Below, one piece after another: positions 20,255 to 30,256 of a stretch of DNA of 64,000 nt. A program made the translations under genes and the position numbers. The stretch lies in the NCBI GenBank assembly GCA_030035585.1, contig CM057477.1, positions 60,121,447 to 60,185,446 of the forward strand. The letters run 5' to 3'. How positions within the stretch are numbered: the stretch's first letter is position 1; every line of letters starts with the position of its first letter. A model generated the notes under the pieces. It saw only the letters and a list, made by a program, of their open reading frames with translations, ran no database searches and had not been told where the DNA came from. The stretch comes from Dugong dugon. Its lineage: Eukaryota > Chordata > Mammalia > Sirenia > Dugongidae.

Positions 20255-21589
20255 TGTGTCCTAGCTTTGTTTTGTTTTGATATGCCCAAACAGGCTGCTT
20301 GTATGAGCTAGTTTGATTATTGGCACCTTTGAAGCTTCAATGTCCTGTCACCAGGTGGTTTGATCTGTTACTAGGTATGTGAGCTCAGGAGTCTGCCCAC
20401 TCCTCCTGTATGGATTTGGCTCAAGTGCCCGGGTAGATAGCCACCAAGAGTATGGTGTAGGCTCTCACTTACAGTCCTAGACAGGCATGGGTGATTGGTG
20501 TAGGCACAGGCATCTGGCTGCAGCAGGGGGACACACTCTGAGCAAGGCAGGGGGCTGAAGGTCACCCCTAAGTGTCCAGGAGAAAGGCGTGTCCCTGTTA
20601 CCTAGAGCGCATAGGTGGGTGGGTTTTGTAGGCAGACTATGAGCAACCAATGCTGTTGGCTGTAAGGACTGGGGGACACCTCTTATTAATGGCCCCCTAT
20701 CACAGGTGACTAAGTGGCATGGGTGGAGCCATCAGTCCTCAGGCCCCTGATGTGGGTAGGTGACGACCCTGCTTAATGGGCAGAGCAGTGTCAAATGTCA
20801 AGAACCTGCCACTGCACAGCTGAAACAGTTGAAGTTAGAGTTCCGGTATATACCCTGTTGTACTGCGGTAATGAGGGCCTACGCTATTGAGATGGGCCCA
20901 CACAAGTCTATGCAGGGGGAAAGGCACTCAAAGTCCACGGATCCCTTATGCCTGTGCCTAGGCAAAGAAGCTGTGCCTTCCCTGGGTTCCTGGCTTAGGG
21001 GAGCCGGCAGTTTATTTTTTCCCTTGTTCATTAATTTGTTCACTGTCCAAGGCAGGGAGAAAGGCTCCGGGCATGTGATAGATCCTACTTCTGGCCCAGG
21101 GGACTTGGCAATTGATGAAGCCAGTCTTGCACCCAGTGCAGAGCAGGGATGGGGGAGGTAAATGGAAGAGAGGTTTTTCCCTAAGGGGGATGTTTTGATC
21201 CACGTGGTAAACTGTAAGCAAGTACTTATCTTTTGTGGAGGGCTGCTTCTCACTGGTTCTGGGTGGCTGTGTAGACTCTCTGGTGTTGGTTCTCCTCTGG
21301 TGTGGAAAATGCGTCTCCCGAGCACAGCTGCTTGCCTGCCTCACTGCTCACCCCCGAGTTGATCAGGCCTGAAGGGCCCAGGCTCTCTCCGGGTCAGGTC
21401 TGGCAACTCCTCACTACTTCTGAACCGTCTCTCCCTCCTCCTGCCACTCAGTCTGGTTCGTCAGCTCTGCCTTTGATGTCCAGGGCTCCCAGACTGCCAT
21501 ATATAATCGAATCACTTGTTTTTTTGGGTCTTTGTTGTAAGAGGGTCTACCGGAAGCGTCTGACTACTCCGCCATCTTGGCCCCACTTC
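20255..21589 (-). promoter_or_regulatory. L1 5' UTR with YY1-like site
   Basis: About 1.3 kb of 5' UTR, colinear with 45026-46408 in the full copy and relatively GC-rich. Its first bases contain CAAGATGGCGG on the minus strand (plus strand near 21569-21579), the core bound by YY1 in other L1 families, where it sets the start site. Function here is inference. Confidence 0.65.
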
Positions 21590-21609
21590 TACTTCCTCAT
21601 AATGTTCTG

Positions 21610-21866
21610 ATGAGTATTTTAATTGTGTTCAGTTTTATTCCTTCCAAGATTGTACAGCATATTGCCTCTACAGAGAGGCAAGCAATAAATAATATGTTGA
21701 ATATATCTGCACTGTAGTTTAATAGTCAAGCTTTATTAAAATTCAAAGAATTAGGTATAGTTTCTCTCAATGTTCTTTTCACCCACATTCATCTGTACAA
21801 ATCAGATGATTCGTACAAATAAAGTTAAATGACTTGACTAGGGGGAGGTGTAAATTAAAAAAAATA
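21610..21866. other. Stretch without a recognised feature
   Basis: AT-rich sequence with no recognised repeat. Confidence 0.35.
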
Positions 21867-21955
21867 ATTTATATATATTTTTTGTTGTTGAGAATATACA
21901 CAGCAGAACATATACCAATTCAACAATTTCTACATGTCCAATTCAGTGACATAGA
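21867..21955 (-). mobile_element. L1-type LINE 3' end fragment
   Basis: 'tgttgttgagaatatacaca' and 'tctacatgtccaattcagtg' match the start of the element at 60740-60815. It is the extreme 3' end of the same LINE family. Confidence 0.7.
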
Positions 21956-22024
21956 TGGGAGGTTTACATTTTGATGTGTCTCAGTCTTTGAAAACTTCTA
22001 GGCCATTCTTAGCTGTATAACCTC

Positions 22025-22160
22025 AGATTTTTTTCCCCACCTCTCTGAGCCTCATAATTCTTTTCTGTAAAATGAGGATAAGAAAATCTGTCTCACAAGA
22101 GTGTTGTATATGTATTGCTGAGTGTCTGAAAGCACCAGTAAAACATCCAGCACATAGTCA
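22025..22160 (+). mobile_element. MIR fragment
   Basis: 'cctctctgagcctcataatt', 'ctgtaaaatgaggataagaa' and 'acatccagcacatagtcaac' follow the MIR core and 3' end. Confidence 0.65.
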
Positions 22161-22194
22161 ACATCCCAAATATTTTGCTTCCTACTATCATTTC

Positions 22195-22312
22195 AAGGAG
22201 CCCTGGTGGCCCAATGGTTAAGTGTTTGGCTGCTAACAAAAAGGTTGGTGGTTTGAACCTACCCAGCAGCGTGGTGGGAGAAAAGACCTGGCGTTCTGCT
22301 CCTGTAAAGATT
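22195..22312 (+). mobile_element. AfroSINE head, truncated at an RTE insertion
   Basis: It starts 'aaggagccctggtggcccaa' and stops after the middle block 'ggcgttctgctcctgtaaag'. The next base belongs to an inverted RTE. The missing SINE tail is not found beyond the RTE, so it was deleted or never copied. Confidence 0.85.
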
Positions 22313-23555
22313 GTTGTTGCTGTTGTTAGGTACTGTCGAGTTGGTTCTGATTCATAGAGACCCTATGTACAACAGAATGAAACATTGCCTGGTCCTGTAG
22401 CATTCTCACAATCCTTGCTATGCTTGAGCCCAGCGTTGCAGCCACTGTGTCAATCCATCTTGTGAAGAGTCTTCCTCTTTTTCACTGACCCTCCACTTTA
22501 CCCAGCATGATGTCCTCCAGGGACTAGTCCTTCCTGATAACATATCCGAAGTACCTGAGACGAAGTCTCACCGTTCTTGCTTCTAAGGAGCATTCTGGCT
22601 GTACTTCTTCCAAGACAGATTTATTCGTTCTTCTGGCAGTCCATAGTATATTCAATATTCTTCTCCAACTAGTTCAAAGATATCAGTTCTTCTTGGGTCT
22701 TCCCTCCAGCTTTCAAATGCATATGAGGTGATTGAAAACACCATGGCTTGGGTCAGGTGCACTTTAGTCCTCAAAGTGACATCCTTGCTTTTCGACACTT
22801 TAAAGAAGTCTTTTGCAGCAGATTTGCCCAACATAGTATGTCGTCTGATTTCTCGACTGCTGCTTCCATGGGCATTGATTGTGGATCCAAGTGAAATGAA
22901 ATCCTTGACAAATTCAGTCTTTTTTCTGTTTATCATAATGTTGCTTATTGGTCCAGTTGTGAGGATTTTTGTTTTCTTTATGTTGAGGTGTAATCCATAC
23001 TGAAGGCTGTAGTCTTTGATCTTCATCAATAAGTGCTTCAAGTCCTCTTCATTTTCAGCAAACAAGGTTGTGTCATCTGCATAACGCAGGTTGTTAATGA
23101 GTCTTCCTCCAATCCTGATGCCATGTTCTTCTTCATATATTCCAGCTTCTCAGATTATTTGCTCAGCATACAGATTGAATAAGTATGGTGAAAGGATACA
23201 ACCCTGACTCACATCGTTCCTGACTTTAAACCACGCAGTATCCTCCTGTTCTGTTCGAATAACTGCCTCTTGGTCTAAGTACAGATTCCTAATGAGCACA
23301 GCCAAGTGTTCTGGAAATACCATTCTTTGCAATGTTATCCATAATCTGTTATGATCCACACAGTAGAATGCCTTTGAATAGTCAATAAAACACAGGTAAA
23401 CATGTTTCTGGTATTCTTTTCTTTCAGCCAAGATCCATCTGACATCAGCAATGATATCCCTCGTCCCATGTCCTCTTCTGAATTTGGTTTGAACTTCTGG
23501 CAGTTCCCTGCTGCAACCGCTTTTGAATGATCTCCAGGAAAATTTTATCTAGGGA
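22313..23555 (-). mobile_element. RTE-class LINE, 3' 1.2 kb
   Basis: The 3' end (plus-strand 'gttgttgctgttgttaggta') abuts a SINE. The element continues into the reverse transcriptase region and stops near 'cgcttttgaatgatctccag'. Its 3' tail is nearly the same as the AfroSINE tail ('ctgtcgagttggttctgatt'). Confidence 0.9.
22652..23431 (-). pseudogene. RTE ORF2 reverse transcriptase fragment
   Basis: Reverse transcriptase makes the cDNA copy of the element. The minus-strand piece 23150-23431 carries 'LCFIDYSKAFYCVDHNRLWI' and 'VSQGCILSPYLFNLYAEQII', the conserved blocks before the active site. The catalytic YADD is coded at 23072-23083, just before 'MFAENEEDLKHLLMKIKDYS' (22652-23065). A frame break separates the two pieces, and the endonuclease domain is absent. 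It is clearly dead. Confidence 0.85.
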
Positions 23556-23797
23556 ATTCCTGTCAAATTTTCAGGGAAGTAGCTGGCACTAGTTAATACT
23601 GCTCCCTCAGTCCCATCTCATCTTTCCTAATGCAAACGGTTTCAGAAACACAAAATCCAAACCCATTACTGTTGAATTGATTCCTATTCACGGCCACCCC
23701 TTGTGTTACAAAGTAGAACTGCTCCATTGGGTTTTCGTGGGTGTCATCTTTATGGAAGTAGATCACCAGGTCTTTCTTCTGAGGTGCTGCTGGGTGG

Positions 23798-24311
23798 TGT
23801 CAAAATTAATAGAAGATTGAGTTAAATTTTAGGAAAATGATTGAAGTTTATTCTTATCACTATTTGCAAACTGGGGAAGCACTCTCCACTCCAAGCTGAG
23901 AATGCCCCCAAAGAGAGGGTTTTATATAGGTTTTCATGATCCAACTCGGTAAAGATGTAGGTTATAAATAACTAGGTACAGAACAGGAGAGCGAGTCATG
24001 TTTGATCAAGTGAACTAGGTACAGAGCAAAAAGTTACATATTTCTCTTGGGAGAGCAATTCACGTTTGATCAAGGCAAACCCCTTTATGCCACGAAATGA
24101 TTATCTTTGTGAGAAAGAACTGCTTCTTCTATTTAAAATATTTTCCTAATCAACCATCCAAGACAAGGTTCCATGTGAGATTTGGTTATGGGAAATTTTT
24201 GCAGTTTTGAATCTGAAGGTGAAGGCAAACCAGGGTAATGATTCGTGGACTATTCCTTTCAGAGATTCCAGCAAGTCTGAAATCTGTGAGGAATTTAATT
24301 TTGCTCTTTCA
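23798..24311 (-). mobile_element. Solo LTR of a retrovirus-like element, 4-bp TSD
   Basis: A 514-bp element with TG...CA ends (plus strand 'tgtcaaaattaa ... ttgctctttca') and the 4-bp duplication 'gtgg' (23794-23797 and 24312-24315). On the minus strand it has a TATA box 'ctatataaaa' (23919-23929), a polyadenylation signal AATAAA (23847-23852), and a tandem U3 repeat. A 4-bp TSD is common in gammaretrovirus-like (ERV1) elements. No viral genes are present. Confidence 0.85.
23970..24075. repeat. Tandem U3 repeat within the LTR
   Basis: The unit running from 'aactaggtacag' to 'gtttgatcaag' occurs at 23970-24010 and 24013-24074. The second copy carries an extra ~22 bp. Duplicated enhancer units are typical of retroviral U3 regions. 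Confidence 0.75.
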
Positions 24312-24393
24312 GTGGGTTTGAACCACCAACTTTTAGGTTAGTAGTTGAGCACGAACCATTTGTGCCACCGAGGAACCTCTACAGAAACACAAA

Positions 24394-24710
24394 GCAATTC
24401 TTAAGTGGTTGGTTCTTCCATCCTCCAAATGGGATATGACTATTGTACAAATGGAACAAATGCCCCTGTCAAAGAGAGAAATCTTGCTTAAATTTTGGGG
24501 TTTTCTTACCCATGAAACCAAATATTTACTGTAAAGAAGTTCCTGACCAGAATCGATCCTGCCAGCAGCTTTTCTTCCACCCAAAGTTACTAGTCTTTTC
24601 TTTCCTGTTTGAAGCAAGACTTGCTGAATTTGAATTTCAGAAGATACGGCTGGGTGGAGGGGCAGAGACTGTTTTGTGATCTCACTGATCTCAGAAAAAG
24701 GGGGAAGTCA
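24394..24710. other. Stretch without a recognised feature
   Basis: No repeat is recognised between the AfroSINE and the LTR-like block that follows. Confidence 0.35.
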
Positions 24711-24714
24711 GGGT

Positions 24715-24915
24715 TCAATCAATCATGTTAAGATTAGCCAATGGTTGATCTTCTGTATTTCTCCCTCCTCTTCTCTTTATAAGTCTCATTGCATCCAGCT
24801 TCTTTGAGCCATTTACTTTTTCTGGAATCAAAATGGTCTCCCTATATGCATATAGAATAACTGCTCAGAATAAACCTTATGTTCAAATTTCATTGAGTTT
24901 TGTTTATTTTTAACA
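24715..24915 (+). mobile_element. LTR-like 3' portion (tentative)
   Basis: 'tctctttataagtctcattg' looks like a TATA box near 24774, and 'cagaataaaccttatgttca' like a polyadenylation signal near 24868. The segment ends 'gtttatttttaaca'. The left boundary and TSD were not found. Confidence 0.4.
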
Positions 24916-25181
24916 CCCCCTTAATTTGATTGAAGGGCTTTGATTAAAGGCACCACTTCCTACATATGAGATCCAGAGCCAGGGTAGATCTCTGAAAGAG
25001 AAAGTTAGGTTATGTACCAACAAATTAATTTCTGTACATTTTTTCCACTCAGAAGACTGTCTGCCAAGGCAGCTATTCAGAAGGGCCTGCTGAATTAAAA
25101 AAAAAACAAGGTGTGTTTAGAAAGGGGCAGCTAAACACCATCATATGATTTCCTGGGTATAGTCTTCCAATAACATAATAT
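24916..25181. other. Stretch without a recognised feature
   Basis: Nothing recognised. Confidence 0.35.
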
Positions 25182-25193
25182 AAGCATGGAAAA

Positions 25194-25311
25194 GGAGACC
25201 TGTTGTCACAGTGTTTAAATGCGTGGCTTCTAACTGAAAGGTCAGCAGTTTGAATGCACCAGCTGCTCCACGGAAGAAAGATATGGCAGTCTGCTTCAGA
25301 AATGGCTTTTC
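25194..25311 (+). mobile_element. AfroSINE lacking its RTE tail, with TSD-like flanks
   Basis: It contains the tRNA-like head ('ggagacctgttgtcacagtg', 'ccagctgctccacgg') and the start of the middle block ('agaaagatatggcagtctgc'), then stops. The flanks 'aagcatggaaa' (25182-25192) and 'aagcatgcaaa' (25312-25322) look like a TSD, which would make the missing tail original rather than a later deletion. Confidence 0.75.
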
Positions 25312-25323
25312 AAGCATGCAAAG

Positions 25324-25448
25324 AAACGACTGGGAATGGCAAGTGGGAACATTGCAACAAGGAGTTAAGTCACTGAATTGAGGTGATTCCTTTCAATGTT
25401 TGGTGATTTTCTGTATTTAAAAATTTTCTCCAATCAACATGCATGACA
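25324..25448. other. Short stretch without a recognised feature
   Basis: Spacer between the truncated SINE and the L1. Confidence 0.35.
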
Positions 25449-26601
25449 AGTATAATCAGATTTAAACATTTTTATTTTATTGTGCTTTACGTGAACGTTT
25501 ACAGTGCAATTAATTTCTCATTCAAATATTTATACACAAATTGTTTTGTGATATTGGTTGGAATCCCTGCCATATGTCAGCTCTCTCCCCCTTTCCACCC
25601 TGGGTTCTCCATGTCCATTCGTCCAGTTTTCCTGCCCCTTCCTGCCTTCTTGTCTTTGCTTTTGGGCAGGAGTTGCCCATTTGGTCTGGTATACTTGACT
25701 GAATTAAGAAGCATGTTCCTCACGTGTGTTATTGTTATTTTACAGGCCTGTCTAATCTTTGGCTGAAAGGTGGACTTCAGGAGTGGCTTCAGTTCTGGGT
25801 TAGCAGGGTGTCCGGGGGTCATAGTCTCTGGGCTTCCTCCAGTCTCCATGAGCCCAGTAACTCTGGTCTTTTTTTGTGAATTTGAATTTTGTTCTACATT
25901 TTTCTCCTGCTCTGTCTGGGACCCTTTATTGTGATCCCTGTCAGAGCAGACAGTGGTGGTAGCCAGGCACCATCGAGTTCTTCTGGGCTCAGACTGGTGG
26001 AGGCTGTGGTTCATGCAGTCCATTAGTCCCTTGGACTAATATTTTCCTTGTGTCTTTGGTTTTTATCTTTATTCTTTGCTCCAGATGGAATAGGACCAAT
26101 AGATGTACCTTAGATGGCTGCTTACAAGCTTTTAAGACTCCAGACACTACACCAAAGTAGGATGTAGAACATTTTCTTTATGAACAATGTTATGCCAATT
26201 GACCTAGATGTCCCCCAAGACCATGGTCCCGAGCCCTTAGTCCCAGTAACTCAAGGTGTTTGGATGTGTCTGCGAAGCATCTATGGCTTTGCCTTGGTCA
26301 AGTTGTGTTGACTTCCCCTGTATTGTGTGTTGTCCTTCCCTTTACCAAAGTTAACTTGTCTACTATTTAGTTAGTGACTTCCCCTCCCCACCCCTCCCCT
26401 CCCTCGTAACCAACAAAGATAGTTCTTTTTCTGTGTGTAAACCTTGTCTGGAGTTTTTATAATAGTAGTCTCATACAGTATTTATCCTTTTGTGATTGAC
26501 TTATTTCAATCAGCATAATGCCCTCCAGATTCATCCGTGTTGTGAGATGTTTCTTGGATTCATCATTATTCTTTATCTTTGCTTTGTATTCCATTGTGTG
26601 T

Positions 26602-26746
26602 CCTGTTGCTGTCGAGTTGATTTCGACTCATAGAGACCCTATAGGACAGAGTAGAACTGCCACATAGGGTTTCCAAGGAGCGCCTGGTGGATTCTAACTG
26701 CTGACTTTTTGGTTAGCAGCCATAGCTCTTAACCACTACACCACCA
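26602..26746 (-). mobile_element. AfroSINE, short type, nested in L1, with TSD
   Basis: Flanked exactly by 'ccattgtgtgt' (26591-26601 and 26747-26757). The L1 sequence is continuous when the SINE and one repeat are removed. It is younger than the L1 insertion. Confidence 0.95.
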
Positions 26747-26751
26747 CCATT

Positions 26752-27009
26752 GTGTGTATGTACCATAATTTGTTTATCCATTTATCTGTTGATGGGCACT
26801 TAGATTGTTTCCATCTTTTTGCTATTGTGAATAATGCTGCAGTGAACATGGGTGTGCGTATGTCTATTCATGTGACGTCTCTTATTTCTCTGGGATATAT
26901 TCCTAGGAGTGGGATTGCTGGATCATTTGGTATTTCTATTTCTAATTTTTTAAGGAGGGTCTATATAGTTTTCCAAAGTGATTGTGCCATTTTGCATTCC
27001 CACCAGTAG
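26752..27009 (-). pseudogene. L1 ORF2 C-terminal remnant
   Basis: The segment is the reverse complement of the ORF2 C-terminal coding region at about 51300-51560 in the full L1. Its coding frame on the minus strand is broken by stops and by the SINE at 26602-26746. The 85-codon open frame on the opposite strand is a by-product. Confidence 0.6.
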
Positions 27010-27295
27010 TGGATAACAGTTCCAATCTCCACACAACTTCTCCAACATTTGTTTTCTGGTTTTTTTGATTAGTGCCAGTAATGTTAGGGTGAGATGTTAT
27101 CTCATTATAGTTTGATTTGCGTTTCTTTAACAGCTAATGATCTCGAGCATTTCCTCATGTGTCTGTTAGCTACCTGAAAGTGTTCTTTGTTGAAGTGGCT
27201 GTTCATATCCTTTGCCCATTTTTAAATTGTATTATTTGTCATTTTGTTGTTGAGGTGTTGAACTATTTTACAGATTTTAGAGTATAATCAGATTT

Positions 27296-27604
27296 TTAAA
27301 AGGAGCTCATCTGAGGAAGAAGTCAAAGGAGGAAAATATCCTGTATCTCTAGAAGGGAAAAAGTTTTGATTGTGATCGCTAACAGTGTTTTTCAAATGAC
27401 TAAGAAAGAATCCATCCTGGAGATGGATTATGGCAGAAGTTAAAGAAATGCCTTGTTTAAAAAAATTATAAACGATTTTTTTTCACGCTTAATGTAAAAA
27501 TTTAATTCAGAAGAGGAGAAAAAAGAACCTCATATCTAACCATTTAGAGACAACAACTCATAACAAATGATAAACATCCTTCTAGACACCTTTCTATGCA
27601 TTTA
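27296..27604. other. Stretch without a recognised feature
   Basis: No repeat is recognised. This was part of the pre-insertion L1 target. Confidence 0.35.
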
Positions 27605-27801
27605 TAAGTCCTGGGTGGTGCAAACAGCTAATGTGCTCATCTGCTAACAGAAAGGTTGGAGGTTCAGGTCCGCCCAGAGGCACCTCAGAAGAGAGGCCTG
27701 GTGATCTATTTCTGAAAAATCTGCCATTGAAAACCATATGGAGCACAGTTCTCCTCTGACACACATGAGGTCGCTATGAGTCGACTCCACTGCAAATGGT
27801 T
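27605..27801 (+). mobile_element. AfroSINE, long type
   Basis: 'aagtcctgggtggtgcaaac', 'agaagagaggcctggtgatc' and 'gaggtcgctatgagtcgact' give head, middle and tail. Confidence 0.9.
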
Positions 27802-27804
27802 TGG

Positions 27805-28600
27805 GCTCTTTTTTATGTAACTTTATGTAAATGGGATTATGCTATCTCTGTTATTTTGCAACTTGCTTTTTCAGTCATAATTATTTACTCCCACAATATA
27901 TCTTAGACAGCCTTCTGTTCTCAAAAGATAAAGGTCTTTACCATCATTGTTAATGGCTACATAATATTTTGTTGTGTAGTAATTTACTTAAAGAGTTGTC
28001 TTTTGATTGGCTATAATAAATAATATTATAATAAACAAACTCGGACATACAGTTTTTCCCTTGGGTGATAATGGCTTTAGATAAATTCCTAAGAAGTTAG
28101 TTTACTGGTCTTTTTAGGTTTTGATACATATTATATAAATTTATATTTTCACCAATAATATATGAGTGTCTGTTTCCCACACTTTATTGGTGATATATAA
28201 ATTCCTTGCCTTTTGCATATATTGCAAATATTTTTCTCTAAGCTAATATTTCCTTTCAACTCTTCCTTTTTTTTATTGTGGTAATTATATATGTAATGAA
28301 ATATTTGTCATTTTAACATTTTTTACATGTGCAATTCAGTGACGGAAATTGGATTCGTCATGTTGTTCAGCGATCAGTGTTATCCATTTCCAAATTTTTC
28401 CATCACCCTTAACAGAAGCTCAGTGTCATCTAAGCAATGAGCCCCCTTTTCCCTTCCCTCCCTCCTGCCCCTGGTAACCACTAATAAACTTTGGTCTGTT
28501 TACACCTACCTATCCTAGATATTTCAAATGAGTGAGATCATACAATATTCGTACTTTTGTACTTTTGCCTACTATATGAATGAATCCCAACCTTTTTTAT
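27805..28600 (-). mobile_element. Old L1 3' region(s)
   Basis: From 27840 ('gggattatgctatctctgtt', 'tggctacataatattttgtt') it resembles the end of ORF2 and the 3' UTR of an old L1 in reverse. From 28262 ('ttacatgtgcaattcagtga', 'cctggtaaccactaataaac') comes another LINE 3' end of the same broad class. Both are too diverged for exact boundaries. Confidence 0.6.
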
Positions 28601-28900
28601 GGTATATTTTTTAAAGAGAGGTTTTAAATTTTATATACTTAAATTTATCAGTCTTTTGGTTTCTGTTTTTTGTGACACGCTCCATTTTTTCACTCTCGTG
28701 CCTCATTTAAAAAAACTACTATTGTCATGTATTTTTAAATATCCAATGGGCCAAGCTCCTTGTCTCCAATCCCATTCCCAAATTTTCTTATTTTTCAGAA
28801 TTTTCTTGGATATTTTTTCATGTTTTTCTGCCAACAACCTTTTAGAAGCACACTTGTTGACTGTAATTTTGATTTAGATTGCATTAAATTTATAGTTTAA

Positions 28901-29114
28901 AACCAAAAGCCAGTTGCTGTTTCATCAACTCTTGACTTATGGCGATCCTACGTGTATCGGAGTAGAATTGTGCTCCACAGGGTTTTCAAATGGCTGATTT
29001 TTCAGAAGAGGATCGCTAGATCTTTCTTCTGAAGTGCTTCTGGGTGGTCTGAAACTTCCAATCTTTCTGTTAGTAGCCAAGCACATTAACCATTTGCACC
29101 ACCCAGGGACTCCA
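28901..29114 (-). mobile_element. AfroSINE, long type
   Basis: Plus-strand 'gccagttgctgtttcatcaa' (tail), 'ggctgatttttcagaagagg' (middle) and 'gcaccacccagggactcca' (head complement). Confidence 0.9.
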
Positions 29115-30029
29115 TAGATTAATTTAGTAGAACTATTATTTCCCAATATTCTTTCAATCTATCAAATTGTCTTTTATTTATTCATATTCTCTTTAATGTA
29201 ATTTTTTCCCATATAAGTCTTATGCATTGAAGATGAAGTTTATTTCTAGTTATTTAGCAAGGTATGGCCGTTTATACTATGTCAAGAAGGTAGCTTATCT
29301 GGGACTACATTTCCCAGAATTCTTTTCCCTGTTGACTCAGGTTAGAGTTGGTTACAAGAGACATTTATATGGGCTTTGGATGTCAGAAATGAATCAATAG
29401 CTATTATGCTCTCAAGGTCGGAGGCGGTGAGGAATGTATGCAGAAGTTCTGGTGGATTCCAGTTTGTCCTTGCTTTTCCCAATGCGACTTCTACTTCTTC
29501 TTTCTGACTGTTGGCTCAACTGATGAAAAATGACTCCAGGCCACCACCAGAAGCTTCACTGCAACTCATACTTGTGGCAGCCATGAGGGGGCAACAACCT
29601 TCCATGGATTTCTGTACCAGTGCCCTCTGCACTTCCACTCTGGTAGCTGGATGTAGGTGGCTTCCTGCAAGCTCCAACTCACTTGCCCACCCAGGGCTGG
29701 TTAGTGACTTTTCTCTGATCCTTCTCAGATCTTTTCTTTTCTAGCTCCTTCCACGATTGCTTAAATTCTAATTCCAATAATAAATTCCTTATTTCTTGAT
29801 TCTCATAGTAGTTCTGCTTCCCTGATTAACTGGTATATAAAAGGCAGGGAAAGTGGCACAGATGAAGGCTCACACAGATCTTTTGGGAAAGTTTCAGACA
29901 CAGTGTCAGCAGGATGCACATGATCCCTCAGGCAAGAATAGGATGCATTGGGGTTTGAGCACCAGGAGATGGACCTCAATCTTCCACTGCCTCCCATGTT
30001 TACAGAGGAATTGGAATAGGCAGGTCATG
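29115..30029. other. No gene; possible old LTR-like relic
   Basis: The part from about 29290 ('gactacatttcccagaattc') to 29800 ('aataataaattccttatttc') has features of an old mammalian LTR, but I cannot name it. Open frames of up to 77 codons are unremarkable. Confidence 0.35.
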
Positions 30030-30256
30030 TAATCAGGTTAGCAGGACATGTATTCCTGCTTTCAATTTTGTTGATTTCCACTCTCATTTTATTACTTTTC
30101 TTTTGTTACTTTTGGTTTAAATTACTCTTCTTTCTCTAGTTTCCTAAAATGGAAGTTAAGTTATTAATTTGAGATCTTTTTCCCTTTATAATAGATGCAT
30201 TTAATGCTATAAACTTCCCTATAAGCACTGCTTTTGCTGCATTTCACAAATTTTAA

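Larger units (their letters stand above)
19737..21589 (-). mobile_element. L1 insertion with intact 5' end but no 3' part
   Basis: The 19-mer 'tacttcctcataatgttct' flanks it exactly (19718-19736 and 21590-21608). Inside, on the minus strand, it runs from the L1 5' terminus ('gtggggccaagatggcgg') through the whole 5' UTR and stops inside ORF1, at the point matching about 46911 of the full copy. It has no ORF2, no 3' UTR and no poly-A. This is the reverse of the usual 5'-truncated L1. Confidence 0.88.
23655..24381 (-). mobile_element. AfroSINE, long type, with TSD, split by an LTR
   Basis: The 12-mer 'cagaaacacaaa' flanks the whole block (23643-23654 and 24382-24393). SINE sequence runs 23655-23797 and resumes at 24312 with 'gtgggtttgaaccaccaact'. 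The join falls at 'gtgg'. Confidence 0.92.
25464..27280 (-). mobile_element. L1, 5'-truncated (1.8 kb), with 15-bp TSD
   Basis: The 15-mer 'agtataatcagattt' flanks it exactly (25449-25463 and 27281-27295). It holds the 3' UTR (25470-26500) and the end of ORF2 (26500-27280), reverse complement of 50985-52620 in the full copy. A SINE interrupts it at 26602. Confidence 0.95.

Noticed and set aside
22728-23003. 91-codon plus-strand frame
   Set aside because: It is the antisense shadow of RTE ORF2, seen in most RTE copies.
25577-26023. 148-codon minus-strand frame
   Set aside because: It is in the 3' UTR of the 5'-truncated L1. The matching region of the full copy does not keep this frame open.
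26602-26757. Inversion inside the L1 at 25464-27280
   Set aside because: The apparent break is a nested AfroSINE with an exact 11-bp TSD. The L1 is colinear once it is removed.
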